A stretch of 64,000 nucleotides of DNA from Triticum aestivum (GCF_018294505.1 NC_057809.1:416257485-416321484); one strand, 5' to 3'. Positions 33,937 through 48,651 are shown, counted from the stretch's first letter. Made by a program: numbers and translations. The notes: generated by a model not told the origin, from the letters alone.

Positions 33937-36900
33937 AGAATCTCGTCCCGAGATTCAAGACGTGAGGTAGGTAGAAGGAGGGGACACAAAGCTAACACAA
34001 TCACATGATCCACCTTCCCTCCTCAAAGATGTTGATTCATTGCCTCAAATTGATCTCGGCGTCTTTGCTTTCGAGATCTTCATCCAACACGATGACGACA
34101 GACATAAGCTCTACATGAATCGATCTCCTCGAAGATCAAGCACTCAAGATCAACTCACGGAATCAGACGTAGAAACATCTCTTGAGCCGAGACGCAAAAC
34201 ACACATCAGAGATGATGGATGAGAAACATATGACAAAGGTTCAAATTAGTAGGCAACAATTTCACGCTTAAATAGGATGGTGCACTAGTTTCAGAGTAGC
34301 GAGGAGATATATTTCCCTTAATACCACAGTGGGGCACCTTACGGAAGGTGACTGACAGAACTATTCCCCTAAATGGCAAAAGAATTACTTTTGATAAAGA
34401 GATCATTGAAACTCTCTATACCAGCCTAAGGAAAATCACAATTAATCATTTCAAAGAGTCCGAAGAAATGGCATACTCACACTAGAATGGATGATGTGGA
34501 CTACCTTGTTGAAGACAACGCAATGGATGATTTTGGCTTATCATTGGAAATGGATCGGACCCTTGGTAGGAGCACTTTTGAAGATGATCCTGAATAAGAA
34601 TTACCAAGAAGGCATCCCATAGTAAAATGGCACAAAGATGGGTGCAAGCCGGGAACAAAATGCAAATGATGGGAATCTTCCAACCATCATATCTGCCTGA
34701 GATTCAGATCTGGTTGGTAACGGGATATTTCAGACGTCATTTCTGGAAAAGAAAGTTTGCAACAAAAACCGATGAGATGAAGTTGCGAGATTCTCGGGAA
34801 ATGAACTATGATAGCAAGCTCCAAAACATGAGCTGGTTCTGCTACATACCTGTGAACATGTTGTCTAAGACAAGCATGACCACATAGTAGTCTTACAACA
34901 AAACACTACCGGGTTCAGGTGGGGAACCATCATCGAGGATATTGGAATCTTGTGCATGAACTAGTATTCGCACAAAAACTCCTTTTCCTCGAACAAATTA
35001 ATCGGTGGCTTGGTGTGCTAGTAACACATATGGAGTGGAGGCGGCCAACCTATCAAACCATAGAGCACTTTGCACGTGCATGACTAACTTGGGATGATTC
35101 CAGAGGAGGAAAAAAATAAACTTTCTCGAATTCACGGCGGCAACTTGCATCGAATGCACATGAATTAGAGGAAGTCACTTCTTTCATCCAAACATACGCT
35201 TCATGAGATAGCATGAAGAAATGCTTTCAAAAGTTTCCAACACTAGCTTAATGTTCAACATGAATCATGGAGGAGATAAAGACGTTGTCAATGGGCCCAA
35301 CAACAATTCATCCAGGTTTCCATATCAGTGGAGTTCCACAATTATGCGAACAGGGTGATAGCATTGGTCAGACCCAAAAGATATTATGGTGTATGCTCGA
35401 GGGATAACCGCGAGTAAGACAACATTGTGAACATCGTTGGTTCTGATTTGATTTGACGATAGGCCATACACAAATCAAAGATTTGGATAAGACAATAGGT
35501 CCAACAATTGACCACGAGGACCAATCAATGAAGATATCATCTTTCTTCAACACACATACACAAAAGATATCCCTTTGGAACGAACTAAGTTAGACAAAGC
35601 TTTTATCCTCCAACTCTCCAAGTTGTTGTTTAGCTTAACCAACTAGCTCAGGGGTACCCAACACACATTCTTGGAGAAGGGGCGGTTTAGAAGAAAACCA
35701 ACTTGATCATGAGCTCAACATAACGGACAGGGAATAACCTAGTGATACTTCCATGAAGATATCTGGAAAATCATGAACTATCGATATGATACTAAGCTCG
35801 AGAATAATCTTTCCTTTCAAGGCAAGATGATATGATCAAAAGAGTGATCGTTTGGCAAAATCCTAACTCATCGATCGAAGAGTGCACCAGAACTAAGGAC
35901 TAGGTTTCACGATCAATCTTAGAGTGGTGATTCAATAGTCAACACACTAAGAATGAAATCATTGTCCATTTACTAACAAGCAATGAGGTTGCTAGGAGTA
36001 TTGATTTCACACAACATGATTCATCAGTCGTCATTCCGGTTACAATAACACGGTGCCCGAGGAATGAATAGTTATTGCGAGAAGTATCACTACGTCAAGA
36101 ACTCATAAGAGGTGGTGCAATTCCTATGATATTCCCGACATAAAGAGGGTAGCACTCCAAGGTAGAACAAAACAAAAGCTGGATTGGCATTTTGATCTAT
36201 GGAATACAACTACTTTGACCCAATCCTAGAGATGGACGAGGTACTGGAGTTTGTTTCTCCTAGTCATTCCAAAATAGAATGGCTTGACGGACCACAAGAA
36301 CAGTAGGCATCGATGAACGAATGCATGCATACTCTTGACTATCAAATGATAGACGGAGGTCAGAAAACGACTAAAGAGGGACAACTCAAGGAACATATGA
36401 TTTTCTGAGTTGTGGATGCATAGATTAACATGTCGAACAAAGTTCAACATATTTCTTCCGAATAAACCATGCAGAAGGTAGATTTGGCAGAGTCACAATA
36501 AGAATGGAGAACTCATCAAGAGCACTTTTGTTGTGATCTTTTGGTTCGGAGAACTTCTGCCATAAGCAGTTCATGATATTTGGAAGAAGGAAATACCACG
36601 GACCTTGAGGACTATCGCAAAGGTTACTAATATCCTAAATGAACTAGCAACACTATCAACATGAAGTAAGTAGGGTGAATCCCGGGTTCAGAAATCCAGG
36701 AGTAGAATACCTACTACTAAGTGGCATCACGGGGTGCTCTCAAGAATGGTGGCGAGAATCATCACACTGGGAATATAAAGCATGGCCAGATTATGGGTGG
36801 TTCTCTAAGATGCCTAGGGTCATAATAATGGCTCCAACATATATGTCGAGGCAATAAAGTACATCAACTCACCGATTAGTGTGGTTGAACTGGCCCAAAG

Positions 36901-37330
36901 GGACATCAGGAATGGAAAGAAGAGATTTGCAAATGCATCAAACTATTTAAAAACCTGGGATGACTCGGACAGCATAATGGCTGTAAATGCTCAAAAAGAT
37001 TTGAGACATCCTGTAAAATGGTGGCATAACCACTTAATATCACAATATCAAGGTTCTGAGATCAACTGTCAACACACATAAGTTGTAGGAACTGAACTAA
37101 CCATCAATTTTATAATTCTACAGATTGGTAACATGTGATCCTGATAGAAAGATGAGAAGCCTAGTTCTTAATCCCCATAGAAAAGAAGAGGCTACCTTAG
37201 ATTAGAAGGGCATAAGGTAAAGGAGTAAAAAGAGCCTTACCTTCCCATCCACAATCAATTCCCTTATATAACTAAAGCATTTCTATACTCAACTTCGACC
37301 GGTTTGGCTTGGTAATCCTACAGGCAGTCA
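33937..37330 (-). other. Internal region of element A, no coding domains seen
   Basis: About 3.4 kb of purine-rich sequence on the plus strand with frames below 90 codons. I found no zinc knuckle, protease, RT, RNase H or integrase motif in either orientation. It resembles the body of element B in composition. Confidence 0.6.
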
Positions 37331-37343
37331 GGCTCTGATACCA
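37331..37343 (-). promoter_or_regulatory. Primer-binding site of element A, initiator-Met tRNA type
   Basis: On the minus strand TGGTATCAGAGCC, the standard plant LTR-retrotransposon site complementary to initiator tRNA-Met. It lies 4 bp from the 5' LTR at 37348. Confidence 0.88.
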
Positions 37344-37347
37344 AAGC

Positions 37348-40300
37348 TATCAGGACCCGATTCTAAGTCACACCGATCTAGCATGTAACACATCATATCA
37401 CTTTGTGGCCTCACACACGGTATTCCCATGGGTGCCACCTTACCTGGCCCGGGACCGTTTGTGCCTTTTGGCTCATGTATATGATAGTGTTGCAAGTATC
37501 CATATGACAGAGAACCCGGGCCGACATGAGTAGTCGTGAACCCAAAGTGGGGCTAACTTACGGGAACATGTATACATGAACCAGCATCGAACGTGTCGGT
37601 CATCAGCGTGTGAATCCAGGCTATAGCAACTGGGCTAACAGGAATCTGGGAACCCGGGCTGTAGCAGGCTAGCAGGACTCCGGAAGACACCGCGTGACAT
37701 TTCCTTGAAGGCACAGACACAGGAACAAAGTGGATCACATGTCGGCCAGTTTAAGTGTTCCGGAGGAGTAGTAACTGGGCTAGCAGGACTCCGGTAAACC
37801 GGGCCGTAGCAGACTACCATGGCTCAGTGGAAGCACTAGACTACATTTCCCCATAAGAGAGGCTACCAAGGATAAACAACTAGGTTGTCAGATCCCACAC
37901 ATACCAAGCATTTCAATCATACACACAATATGCCCAATATGTGTAAATACAACATGGCATCACAACAAAACTCTACAACTCAAAGTATTTATCATTAGGC
38001 TCCAAGGAGCCAAGTATTACAAACATGGGTCTCATGACCCAACATACAGAGCATACAAGCAACAAGAACAAGCGGAAAAAGAAAAAGGCTGAGAAGCCTG
38101 ACTATCTACAAGACCAGGCCGAGGGCACAAGATCGTAGCTGAGGTAACAAGCTAAACGTCGAAGTCCACGCGAAACTACAAGCGAGACTGAAGTCTCTCT
38201 GCAAAAATATAAATTAAGCAAACGTGAGTACAAATGTAGCCAGCAAGACTTACATCAGAACTAGCTACATATCCATCGGTTTCAACAAAGGGGGGTGGTG
38301 GAGTTTAACTGCAGCAAGCCAGCTTTTGCTCGGTGGCTATCCTGAACTACGACTGCAAGTAACTCTTTTGAGGTGGCGCACATGAGTCCACATATTCACC
38401 ATATCAATACACCACTATGGATCCGCTCCCGTCTCCCTACAAGAACGCCATCCATAGCACTCACGCTTATCTTGCACATTTTAGAGTATCCACTTTCACT
38501 TGTCTATGAACTGTACATGCAACCCAGATGTCCTTTATTGTGGACATGGCTATTCGAATAGATCATGTTAACCTTGCAGGGGTGTACTTCTTCACACACG
38601 CTCTCGCCACTTACCACCATGTACACATCATGTATCTCGGCAACCTTCAAGCGGAAGGCTGGCGAGGAAGTCGGCCATGACCTGAGTAACCACGCAAGTC
38701 TCTAGTCCAGGTTTATCGCCTATTCGGGTTCCATCCGCAAGGAGATGCGGCCAGGGTGTCGCTCACGGCCCCAAACGATGTGTGCAGGGTTCCAAAGCCC
38801 GCCTCAACGGATGCATCTACGCTTGGTATACCGTGCCACGGTGCCTAGTCTGTCCCAAGCCCACCTGTACCGGGTGCCACTTGGTAGACTACTAACAGAA
38901 CCTAGAAACACCAGAAACTAGTTGCAACTCCTGGATAGAGATTGAGGCGGTTAATAAGCCCAGAGGGGTCGAGTTACCGGAACCCAATGTGTGTTAGTAA
39001 CTATTCGTGGATCACAAACACATAACTCAGTTCATGAGGAGGGTTTCAATGAGACAACCCACCATGTACTCCTACATGGCCTCTCACCGCTACCTTTACC
39101 AAATCGTGTTCACACACTTAGCTCTCAATAGTAGGACATGTTCACACCTTTCCAATTCATCCCCGATGAATCAGACCCGACACAACTCTAAGCAATAGCA
39201 GGCACGACAAACAAGCATGAATGAGTAGGCACATCAGGGCTCAAACAACTCCTACTCATGCTAGTGGGTTTCGTCTATTTACTGTGGCAATGACAGGTCA
39301 TGCAGAGGAAAGGGGTTCAACTACCACAGCATGCAACAGTTGAATCGTTGTTGTCCTAATGCAGTAAAAGAGAGCAGAAGCGAGAGAGTGGGATTGTATC
39401 GGAATGAACAAGGGGGTTTTGCTTGCCTGGCACTTCTGAAGATAGTATAGCTCTTCATCGGTGTCATCGAACTCATCGTCGAAACCACGTCTACTGAGAG
39501 GGGACAAATACCGGCAAACAAGGAAGAACACAATCAATGCAATTCAACAATATTATACATGATCATGACATGGCAATATGCTGTGATTTGAGCTAATGCA
39601 ACTAGCAACAATTTAAATGAAGTTGGTTTGAACCAAAGGTTCAAATTCAAGCTCCATATGTGATTATTTAAATGCCAATCATTTGTTTTGACCTGATCAG
39701 CAAGTATAAGTTGTTCAAACATGCATGAAAGTGGTACAAATGGATTCCTTGATTTTTTCTGATAATTTTTCATATATAAATTATTTCATTTGGAGTTACG
39801 GTTGATTTTATAAGAATTTTAGAAGTTTTAACAATTTTTGGAATTTTCCTGAATAATAAATAATCCAGAAAAAAGCACTTATTGCGTCAGGGTGACGTCA
39901 CTATGATGTCAGCAGCCAACAGGGCCGGTCCAGGTCGAACCTGACCTTGGGGTCCACTGGTCAGTGACTCAGTCAACTAACATGGTTAATTAGCACTAAC
40001 TAAAAGTTAATCTAGGCTAATTAGTCCATGGACCCACACGTCAGTGGCTGTGGGTTTAAAATTAATTTAATTTAACACTTAGCTAATTAACAGGGGCCAG
40101 GGCCCACTTGTCAGCGGCTAACCTAACTAAGCTAAATAGGATTAGCTCTAACTAACTAAGTTAGTCGGGAGGGGCCCGCATGTCAGTGAGAGAGAGGGGC
40201 CAAACCCCTGGTCAGTCGGGGCCAAACCCTGCCGGTCAAAGCGGTCAACCTGCTGGCGTTTAGCCGCCGGCGTGGCCAGACGCGGCATAGCGCGTCGGGA

Positions 40301-40691
40301 TCCACCTACAGGGGCTCTTTTGGCGCACAGGCAACAACTACGGGAAGAGGGTGGAGTGGCGCATCCAACGATGGCTGTGGAGGAGGCTGGGGTGGCCGGG
40401 AGCAGCGTCGGCAACAGGTTTGTGGAGGCTGGAGCTCGGGTGCAAGCGGGGATGGGCTGCGGTGCGCAAATGAGCGTGCGAGGTGCTACGAAGGCTCTAC
40501 GCTATGCTGGGAGCACGTTGGGCGCATTCCCGGGACCAAATGGTCACCGGAGCGTCACCGGCGACAAGCGTGGGCGGCGGCGCGTGTGGGTGAGCGCATT
40601 GCAGTCGCTACGGCGCACGAGGAAGGAAAATAAGAGGAGGGGGAAGGTTAGTGGCTCACAGCAGTCACGACGAGCAGGTCAGCGAGGTCGG
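37348..40691 (-). repeat. 5' LTR of element A, broken by element B
   Basis: Parallels 29649 to about 33020 of the other LTR, starting TATCAGGACCCG (terminal TG changed to TA on this strand), and stops abruptly at GTCGG where element B begins. The missing part must lie beyond 64000. Confidence 0.87.
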
Positions 40692-40738
40692 TGTAACACC
40701 GACAATGCGGCTATATCTCCCACGTGTCGGGGCACGAC

Positions 40739-43700
40739 TGTAGCGACCCGACCCGAATGGATCAAGTCTCTGTGCTTAAGTGTCATCCCTGGATCGGTAT
40801 GTTGACACACATAGTACTCGAGGATTTATAATAGAGGTAAATCACATGTAAAAGTAACGCAAATACTATTACCTCAATCCAAATAGCGGAAGTAACAAGG
40901 TTGTGGATTCCCATCAACACCAACGGCAAAGCTGAGTGTAGAAATCGTAACCCTGACGTATCACTTACTCGTCGTAAGAAATCCTGCAACATGAGACGTT
41001 GCAGCCACAGAGGGTCAGTACATTGAATGTACTGGCAAATTCACACCATAGAGAAATGATGAACAATGGCTATCACTACATGCATATATGGCTAGTGGAA
41101 AAGCTCTATGGTTATAAGGTTTTTGCGAAAAGCCAATTTTTCCCTACTGCAAAGGAATATAATTTATTTAACTATCATGGTGGTTGTTAAACATTGAGAG
41201 TGTAGACATCCTCTCAATCCCAATTAAAAGTAATCATTAACAACCCAACAAATTATTTAAGTAACGTGATGAGATCAATATGATAATCCAAGAACCAGAT
41301 ACTCAAGATGTCCATAACCGGGGACACGGCTAATCATGATTAGTTTATACAGTCTGCAGAGGTTTGCGCACTTTTCCCCACAAGACTCGATCTCCTCCGT
41401 TGGATTTGTCGCACTACATGGTGTTTGAGAAACGGATGACCGAGACATAGTCTTTCAGAAGCGTTTGCACCTTACGATGGGTAGACCGTACCACTTACTA
41501 CCCCTACATCTGCTAGTCTACCACTGTAAGAGTTCACACGACTTAATCAACTATGCTAGAGCCCATAATAGCTTGTGGCTGCACACGAAAGTTTCTAGTA
41601 TGAATAATCTCATGATCCCTTTGAGCCTGGGTGACGGTCCATAAAAAAAACAGGCAATCGCTGGAATACCCAGGTGCCTAAACATGCAATCGCTGGAGTA
41701 CCCAGGTGCCTCAATCCACCCAGATGTGTGTTAAAGTTGCCACCTTAAGTAAACCATTAATTAACAATCTCACATCTGTCATGAATACTCTCAAACCCAA
41801 TCCACGTCTACGAGCATAGCATAGTAGTATAAACATAACGTAATAGTAACTTCCAAGGTTTAAATGCAGGGCATAGGTTCCTACCTCATCAACTACTTCC
41901 CAATACCCACATGTTATCAATACTACTCATGCAATGTTTGAGGTTGAAACTAATGCATAAAAACTGGGTGATAAAGGGGTATGATCAAAGTGTGAACTTG
42001 CCAGCAATGTTGATGAAGATGATTCGCACTCATAACTCTCGATAGTTCTACTCGTCACACTCCGGTCAATCTATCGTAAGCAAGCAATAGTAACCACACA
42101 TAAGCAATCACTCAAAAGGTCGGAGAGAAAGAAGAAAACAATTCGGAAAGCTTCAAAACCCAACAAATAACTCTTGCAACATAAAACAATTTCTAACAGT
42201 ACCAAAATTATGTGAATTTGGCCTTATCAGAAAATTTAGGTCAAGAACTTTAATTTGCAAAAAGAATCAACTAAATCGGAGTTATAAAACTCAAGTTATG
42301 ATCAAAAGAAGTTTGAATATAAATCTGAACAAAATTCAAAATTTTAAAATTTCAAAAAGTTGATGTACAGGTTCACTGGATAGGTAAAAACAAGACGAAG
42401 CTATAGGCATTGGTTTCATCTAATTTGGATGAACGAGTAAAAAGTTATGGCTATTTGAAAAATCAGGGCCAAGCTGTTTTACGAAAAAAATAGCTATACC
42501 TAGGGTCTATTGTATAAATATGTAGACTAATTGATAATCTAATTATTTTATCGTATTAGTCTAGAAATAATAAACTATGGAAGTATAAATAAAGATACCT
42601 TTATAAGGCGGAGAAAAGATGACTTTGGAGAGAAGAGATAATTTCCAGAAGTTGCGCCGGAGAGGAGAAATATATTTTTCTTAAATGAATCTAGTCAAAC
42701 CAAAATATTGATTTAACCCGGATCAGATGATTTTTGGAGACTATAAATCCATATTTATTGGTGGAAAAGAGGCTTATGGGTTAAAGGCTAGGCAATGTGG
42801 GACTAAATATAAGACCAATATAAATGAAACAAAGGAGAAGAGCTAAGCGCCTCGCATGGCCTAAAGCCCATCGGCCGGCCGCGCGCGTACGTGCTGCATT
42901 ATTTTTTTTTTGCCAAAGGAAAATAAAATCTGAAAAGGAAAAGGCTGGCTGGGCCTGGCCTATTTAAGAGAGAGAAAAAAACAATGGGGCGCCAGAAGCT
43001 ACTATACTGCACATGTAGGCGATAAATAAATATGGGCCGCATGTACAGTTTTTTTAAATAGAAACAGAAGGAAAACCGAATAACAAAAATTAAAAAAAAA
43101 TTATATAGGCATATTATATATCAAAATTTTCAGAAAAATATTTTCTATGATATGAACATTTTTCTAGCATTAAATAAAATACACACAAATTCTAATAATT
43201 CCAACAGTGCTCCTGCTCTAATAAGATCCAACAAAAATCATTTTAAAAATAACAAAATGAAATCAAATTTATTTCTCTCCAATTTTCTGTTGTAGGGAAT
43301 CATGTTACCCTATTTTCCATGTATTTTATTTTTGGAGAAAAATGATTTGAATAAAATCCAAATAACTCCAAATTGAAAAATAATTCCAAAAAGACTTTGA
43401 ATTTGATCCTTTGAAACTCCCAACTCATATTTCATATAGTTTGAAGAAGTCATTTTATCTCCTCTCATGAAAATCATTGAGTTGCATAAAGTTTTAGAAT
43501 TGGAAATATTTTCCAAATGAAATTCAAATATTTTCAACACCCCTTGTCATTTAAATAAATGGAAGAAGTCATGTCATCTTCTCTCCAGGGTTTCGTGGTG
43601 AAAAAAAATTGAATTCACGGAGATTACGAATGCAAAATGAAAGTTCGGGAAAGTCCTTTTATTCCCTCTCATTTAACTTTCAAAAAGGTTTCGAATTTCA

Positions 43701-43774
43701 CTCAATTTCACACAATCAATCAAATCTATCTATTTATTATAACATTCCAAAATTTAGAATTTTGGGATGTTACA
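40739..43774 (-). mobile_element. Solo LTR related to family 1, inverted
   Basis: Reads TGTAGCGACCC...GGGATGTTACA, the reverse complement of family 1 ends, with the TSD ACGAC on both sides (40734-40738 and 43775-43779). At 3036 bp it is about 0.3 kb longer than the other solos. Its interior diverges between about 42240 and 43700, so it is a subfamily variant. No internal region and no gene. Confidence 0.92.
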
Positions 43775-44702
43775 ACGACTTAGAGGCATAGCCGCATGGT
43801 AGGCATGTCGCAAGAGGGGTAATCTTCACACAATCCCATGTACTGAATAAGAAAGGGATAAAGAGTTGGCTTACAATCGCCACTTCACACAAATACAAGT
43901 TAAACATACATCATCCAGAGTACAATCAAGGTCCGCCTAGGGAACCAAAATAAAGAAAGACAACCCCAAATGCTAGATCCCCGATCGTCCCGACTGGGCT
44001 CCACTACTGATCAACTGGAAACGAAACAACACAACGAACACGATCTTCATCGAGCTCCCACTTGAGCTCAGTTGAGTCATCTTCAATGGTATCATCGGCA
44101 CCTACAACTGTTTGGAAGCATCTGTGAGTCACGAGGACTCAGCAATATCACACCCGTGAGATCAAGACTATTTAAGCTTATGGGTAGGAAAGGGTAGTGA
44201 GGTGGAGCTGCAGCAAGCACTAAGCATATATGGTGGCTAACATACAGAAATAAGAGCGAGAAGAGTAGCAACGCAATGGTCGTGAAGCTAGAAGTGATCA
44301 AGAAGTGATCCTAAAACTACTTACGTTCAAGCATAACACAAGAACCGTGTTCACTTCACGCACTCCGCCGAAAAGAGACCATCACGGATACGCACACGGT
44401 TGATTCATTTTAATTAAGTTAAGTGTCAAGTTATCTACAACCGGACATTAACAAATTCCCATCTGCCCATAACCACGGGTACGGCTTTCGAAAGTTCAAA
44501 ACCCTATAGTGTTGTCCCAACTTAGCCCATCACAAGCTCTCACGGTTAACGAAGGATATTCCTTCTCCCAAGAAGACCCGATCAGTCTCGGAATCCCGGT
44601 TACAAGACATTTCAACAATGGTAAAACAAGACCAGCAAGACCGCCCGATGCTCCGACATCTCGATAGGAGCTGCACATATCTCGTTCTCAGGGCAACACC
44701 GG
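43775..44702 (-). repeat. Middle segment of element B's LTR
   Basis: LTR sequence between the solo LTR and element D. Begins with the second ACGAC and ends with ACCGG, the left TSD copy of element D. No gene; the short frames here are chance. Confidence 0.75.
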
Positions 44703-45981
44703 TGTGACACTCCAAAAATTTTAATTTGGTTTTCATCAAAAACTTTGTTGGATTTTTTTAGGGCTTTTAAAATTTCTTTTTCCAGAAATCCTTCCTCTTA
44801 AAGACTTCCTTTTCATTGGCAAGGATTTTATTTTCTTCAAACTATGGTGTTTGATCTTTTGAAACTTCTTCTCTGTTGGTTCCCTCTCAAATTATTTTGG
44901 GAATTTAATCTTTTTTTCTTTGAAAAGAAACTCTATGAAAATTTGGGATTTTCATACCTTGGAAACCACCCATGACTTTGGATTTTGCCCATGTGGTAAA
45001 ACCCCTCCAAAACCTCCCCTCCCCCTTGTAATCAACCTAAGTTCTCTGTCCCAACTAATCCAAGCAAGTTTTGGATTTTATTCTAATTATTTTTCCCCTC
45101 AAAACATTTCTGAAAATTATTTGGAGCCTGAGAGATTTTCAAAGAAAGTACCCTTTTTCATTTGAATTTTGACCTCAAACCAACTCTCCTGGATAGTCCT
45201 TTGTACCCACAACCCAGAACCATCTTGATCCACTCCTCCTCTTTTCAAATTTTTCAAAATTCAGTCTCTGCAAGTTTGGACCAGATTTGCCAAATTTGGT
45301 AAAATTCATATCTACACTTCTCCAAAAATTCCACCAAAATTCAGGCAGCCTACTGGAGGAATGAGTAGCCACTCCACCAAAAATCAGCTCAAGGAAAAAT
45401 CCCCAGAGGCCAAATTCATTCTGTCGAACACCTTGCATGCACTGTTGCTATTCATATTCAGGAAATTCAGATTTCAGTGTCGTTTTCGTCCGTCAGTTTC
45501 AATCACGCGTAGATAGTGCGCTTGGTGTATTGCACGCGGCTTCTTCTCCCTGGCCAGCACCCCCGCACGCGCGCTTGGCGTCTTCCCGGCGTCGGTGGCG
45601 CCCTTGGCCGCCCGCGCCGGCGTATCTTGCGGCGGCCGAACCCCCGTAACAGCCGACAGGGAACAGAACGGCGGCTCAACGCCGTTCGGCGCCGCCCAAC
45701 GCTTCTCTGCTCTCCGCGTGGCCTCATGCATGCCAGCGCACGCCCGTGGCACCGTCACCGTGGCCCGGCAAGCACGGGACGTGCTCCCTGCCGCCGACGG
45801 GCCCGCGCCGCCCCGTTCTGTCGAACTCGCCCAAAAACACCAAATCCCAGCCCGATTAGCACCTAAATGGAACCGTGGAGCTCCACGATGGCGCCCAGCT
45901 CCCTAATCACCCCCGACCAAGCCCTGCGCCGCCGTAACCTTCACCGGAGATCCCCGTTCACGGCCACCGCCTCGGATCGCG

Positions 45982-45989
45982 TATATAAA
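45982..45989 (+). promoter_or_regulatory. TATA box in 5' LTR of element D
   Basis: TATATAAA followed by GGACCCCGAGC in G+C-rich surroundings, about 1.28 kb into the LTR. The 3' LTR keeps it at 55673-55680. A second TATATAAAT occurs at 47322 and could be an alternative. Confidence 0.6.
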
Positions 45990-47730
45990 GGACCCCGAGC
46001 TCGCTCACGAGCCCCATACCTTCACTGCACCTCCCCAAGACTCTGCCAAGCCACCCGGAGGACCTCGAGGAGGTCTCCTCCCCCAACTCCGGCCGCCCCG
46101 ATCCGCCTCGGCCACCAGCTCGATTCGCTCCGGTGAGGCCGTCCCCGGCGCCCAAATCTTGTCTATAGCCCCCTCTAGCACCCATTAAGCTAATGCCAGC
46201 ATCAATTTGTCCTTCGCAGCTCTCTCCGACGAGTCCCTCGACCACCCGAGCCGCCGTTCGCCGGAGCAAGGCTCGCCGTCGACGTGGTACTCGCCGGCGA
46301 CCACCACCACCACCAACCGACGCGGAAAGGTGCCCTGAACACGGAGGTACCCTCCGATCCCCCTGCCTCGCCGTGGATCGCCGCCGGCGACCACCGCGGC
46401 TCTCGGGCGCCGACGAGATTCGTTCCCCTTTTTTTGAAAGTTTAAACCTGACGAGTGGGACCCGCTCGTCAGCCTCTCAGATCCTTTTAAACGAATTGTT
46501 ATCTGAAAACGCCTTCGGGAAAAATACGCTTTCCCCTCTGGGCTGGCGTATTCAATACTGGAACGTTTTCTGTTTTTATGAGCTAGCCCCTGGAAACCTT
46601 CTGTTTCATTACAGATGAGTCCCTGGACTAAAACCCTTATAACTTTTAAACAGAAAAGTATTTTTGATTGATTATTTTTCTGTCCTCTTTAAAATTTTGT
46701 CTAGTTTTTTATCAGATTTATTTGAAAAATATTTGGAATACTTTTTGTGCACCTCTTGGTATTTATGATAGCGCATATATTTTCTTTATACCGTAGATAC
46801 CGAAGGAGGTGACGGAGCCACGAACTTCACCGAGCTAGGCTCCGACTACTCCGAACCAGGCAAGCATGTTTGAACTTTTGATATGATGAGTGTCTTGGCA
46901 TGTTATGCATTTAGTTAGTCTCATGGCATGTTGTTAAGCATACCGATGAACGTTATTTCCATACATTGTTGAGGTAAGTGAGTTCGATGATCCATAAGTG
47001 GATGGATGTGAGTATGAATGGCCATGTGTTGGCATGAGGATGGGTAAGATGGCAGTGTTGTAGCATGCCAGTCTTATGCCAAGCTGTATGACTACAGTGT
47101 CAAACCGTATCGGTCCAGTTCCTCCCATTTCCTTCCTTGTACTACCACATGTTTTCCGCAAGGAATATGGCTTAGTAGGTTGCAAACCGCTTTCCTGGTA
47201 CACACCAAAAGGAGAGGCCAGGATGATGGTTCCATGGCCCTCGATTAAAGCCAGTCATCCGGTCAGGGGGCATGTGTGTTTCTGGTTGGGACCGAGAGGG
47301 GGGCACCCCTTAGAGCGCGCGTATATAAATTTGATCCCATGCTATTCGAGATTGTGATCTCCCCGACTCAAAAGTTTTTCTTGGACGATGTCTAGGGTGA
47401 TTCCTAGCATCGAGAGGTAGGATGGGTGTGTACTGGTTAGCTGTGTTTTCTTCTGAAATACCGTAAACGGAACTAGTCCTTCGTGACTACGGAAATCCGT
47501 TGGCTGTGGGAAATTTTTGTACAAACTCTGCAGAGTCATATATTCCTTGAATCATCTATTCCATATCCAAGTTTAGTATTATCTTATCCTGACAAGTGCC
47601 AGTTTGATGACAGAGACTCCGGTGAATCGCATGAGTGCTAAGTCCGGTTAAATGATTATTCCCGTGGATGTACTAACCCGTTTATTTTCATGAATTGAAT
47701 ATTTATTATGAGCATTACTTCCTTGTGAAT

Positions 47731-47950
47731 AAAAGCCCTTTATGTGGTGTCGCTAAGACGCCCGACTGTGGCATTTCTTTTAAAGCCCTTTCTGTGATGT
47801 CGCCCCGACGTCCGACTGTGGCATTTCTTTTAAAGCCCTTTATGTGGTGTCGCTAAGACGCCCGACTGTGGCATTTCTTTAAAAGCCCTTTCTGTGATGT
47901 TGCCCCGACGTCCGACTGTGGCATTTCTTTTAAAGCCCTTTATGTGGTGT
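47731..47950 (+). repeat. 50 bp minisatellite in 5' LTR of element D
   Basis: Four full units and one partial, exact 50 bp period, starting AAAGCCCTTTATGTGGTGTC. Two unit types alternate: one with CGCTAAGACGCCC, the other with CGCCCCGACGTCC. The higher-order unit is therefore 100 bp. Confidence 0.92.
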
Positions 47951-48638
47951 CATGTTCACCTTTCAAGGCGTCGCTTCAGACACCCGATCGGTTTTCATTT
48001 ATGTTTTGTTGGGATTTCAGGCGGACTACCGCCGTTTCCCTTTTACTTACTTCGTTATGCTAATTTTTGAATGTACATTGGTGAATTAATCATGACGCAT
48101 TCATGCATGTATTTGTTATATCTTACGTCCGAACTGTCTTGCGAGTACTTTCAAAGTACTCACTGGCTTGTTGATTTGGCCAGATGCTGACGAAGGCGAT
48201 CTCATGGATGAAGATTTTGATAGCGAGTCCGACGCCTAGAGGAGTCCCAGTCAGTCTCGTGCGACCCTGGATTTGGTCACTGTATTATATCCGCTTCCGC
48301 TACCAAATAAATTCATCGAGCCCCTCCTCGACGCTCGATGAGTTGCCAGTTTTAGAGTCATGTATCTCACTCCCCGCTGTGTTTTTCCACCACCACCCTA
48401 TCCTCGAGTCAGTAGTATGCCTCCACACCACTGTGTCATGTCCGCCATTATGTATAATTATTGGCGTGCTTGTAATAGATTGGTTGAGCAGCCGTAGCTC
48501 AACCCTGTAATATATTTTATGCTACTGGCTTATTGTATCAAGAATTTGTCTACCAGTAAGGGGAATTTTTCTCATACTGGACTCAAAAGATTGGTTTCTC
48601 AATAAATATTTTTATTGGAAAACCAGTCGTGACAAGCT

Positions 48639-48651
48639 TGGTACCAGAGCC
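48639..48651 (+). promoter_or_regulatory. Primer-binding site of element D
   Basis: TGGTACCAGAGCC, 4 bp after the 5' LTR. One base differs from the common initiator tRNA-Met site TGGTATCAGAGCC. Confidence 0.85.

Larger units (their letters stand above)
44703..48634 (+). repeat. 5' LTR of element D
   Basis: TGTGACACTCC...GGTTTCTC...CCAGTCGTGACA, 3932 bp. A G+C-rich block at about 45530-46400 contains a TATA box. A 50 bp minisatellite lies at 47731-47950. It is 82 bp shorter than the 3' LTR, mainly because it has one fewer 100 bp minisatellite dimer but keeps 17 bp (around 48180-48198) that the 3' LTR lacks. Confidence 0.93.
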
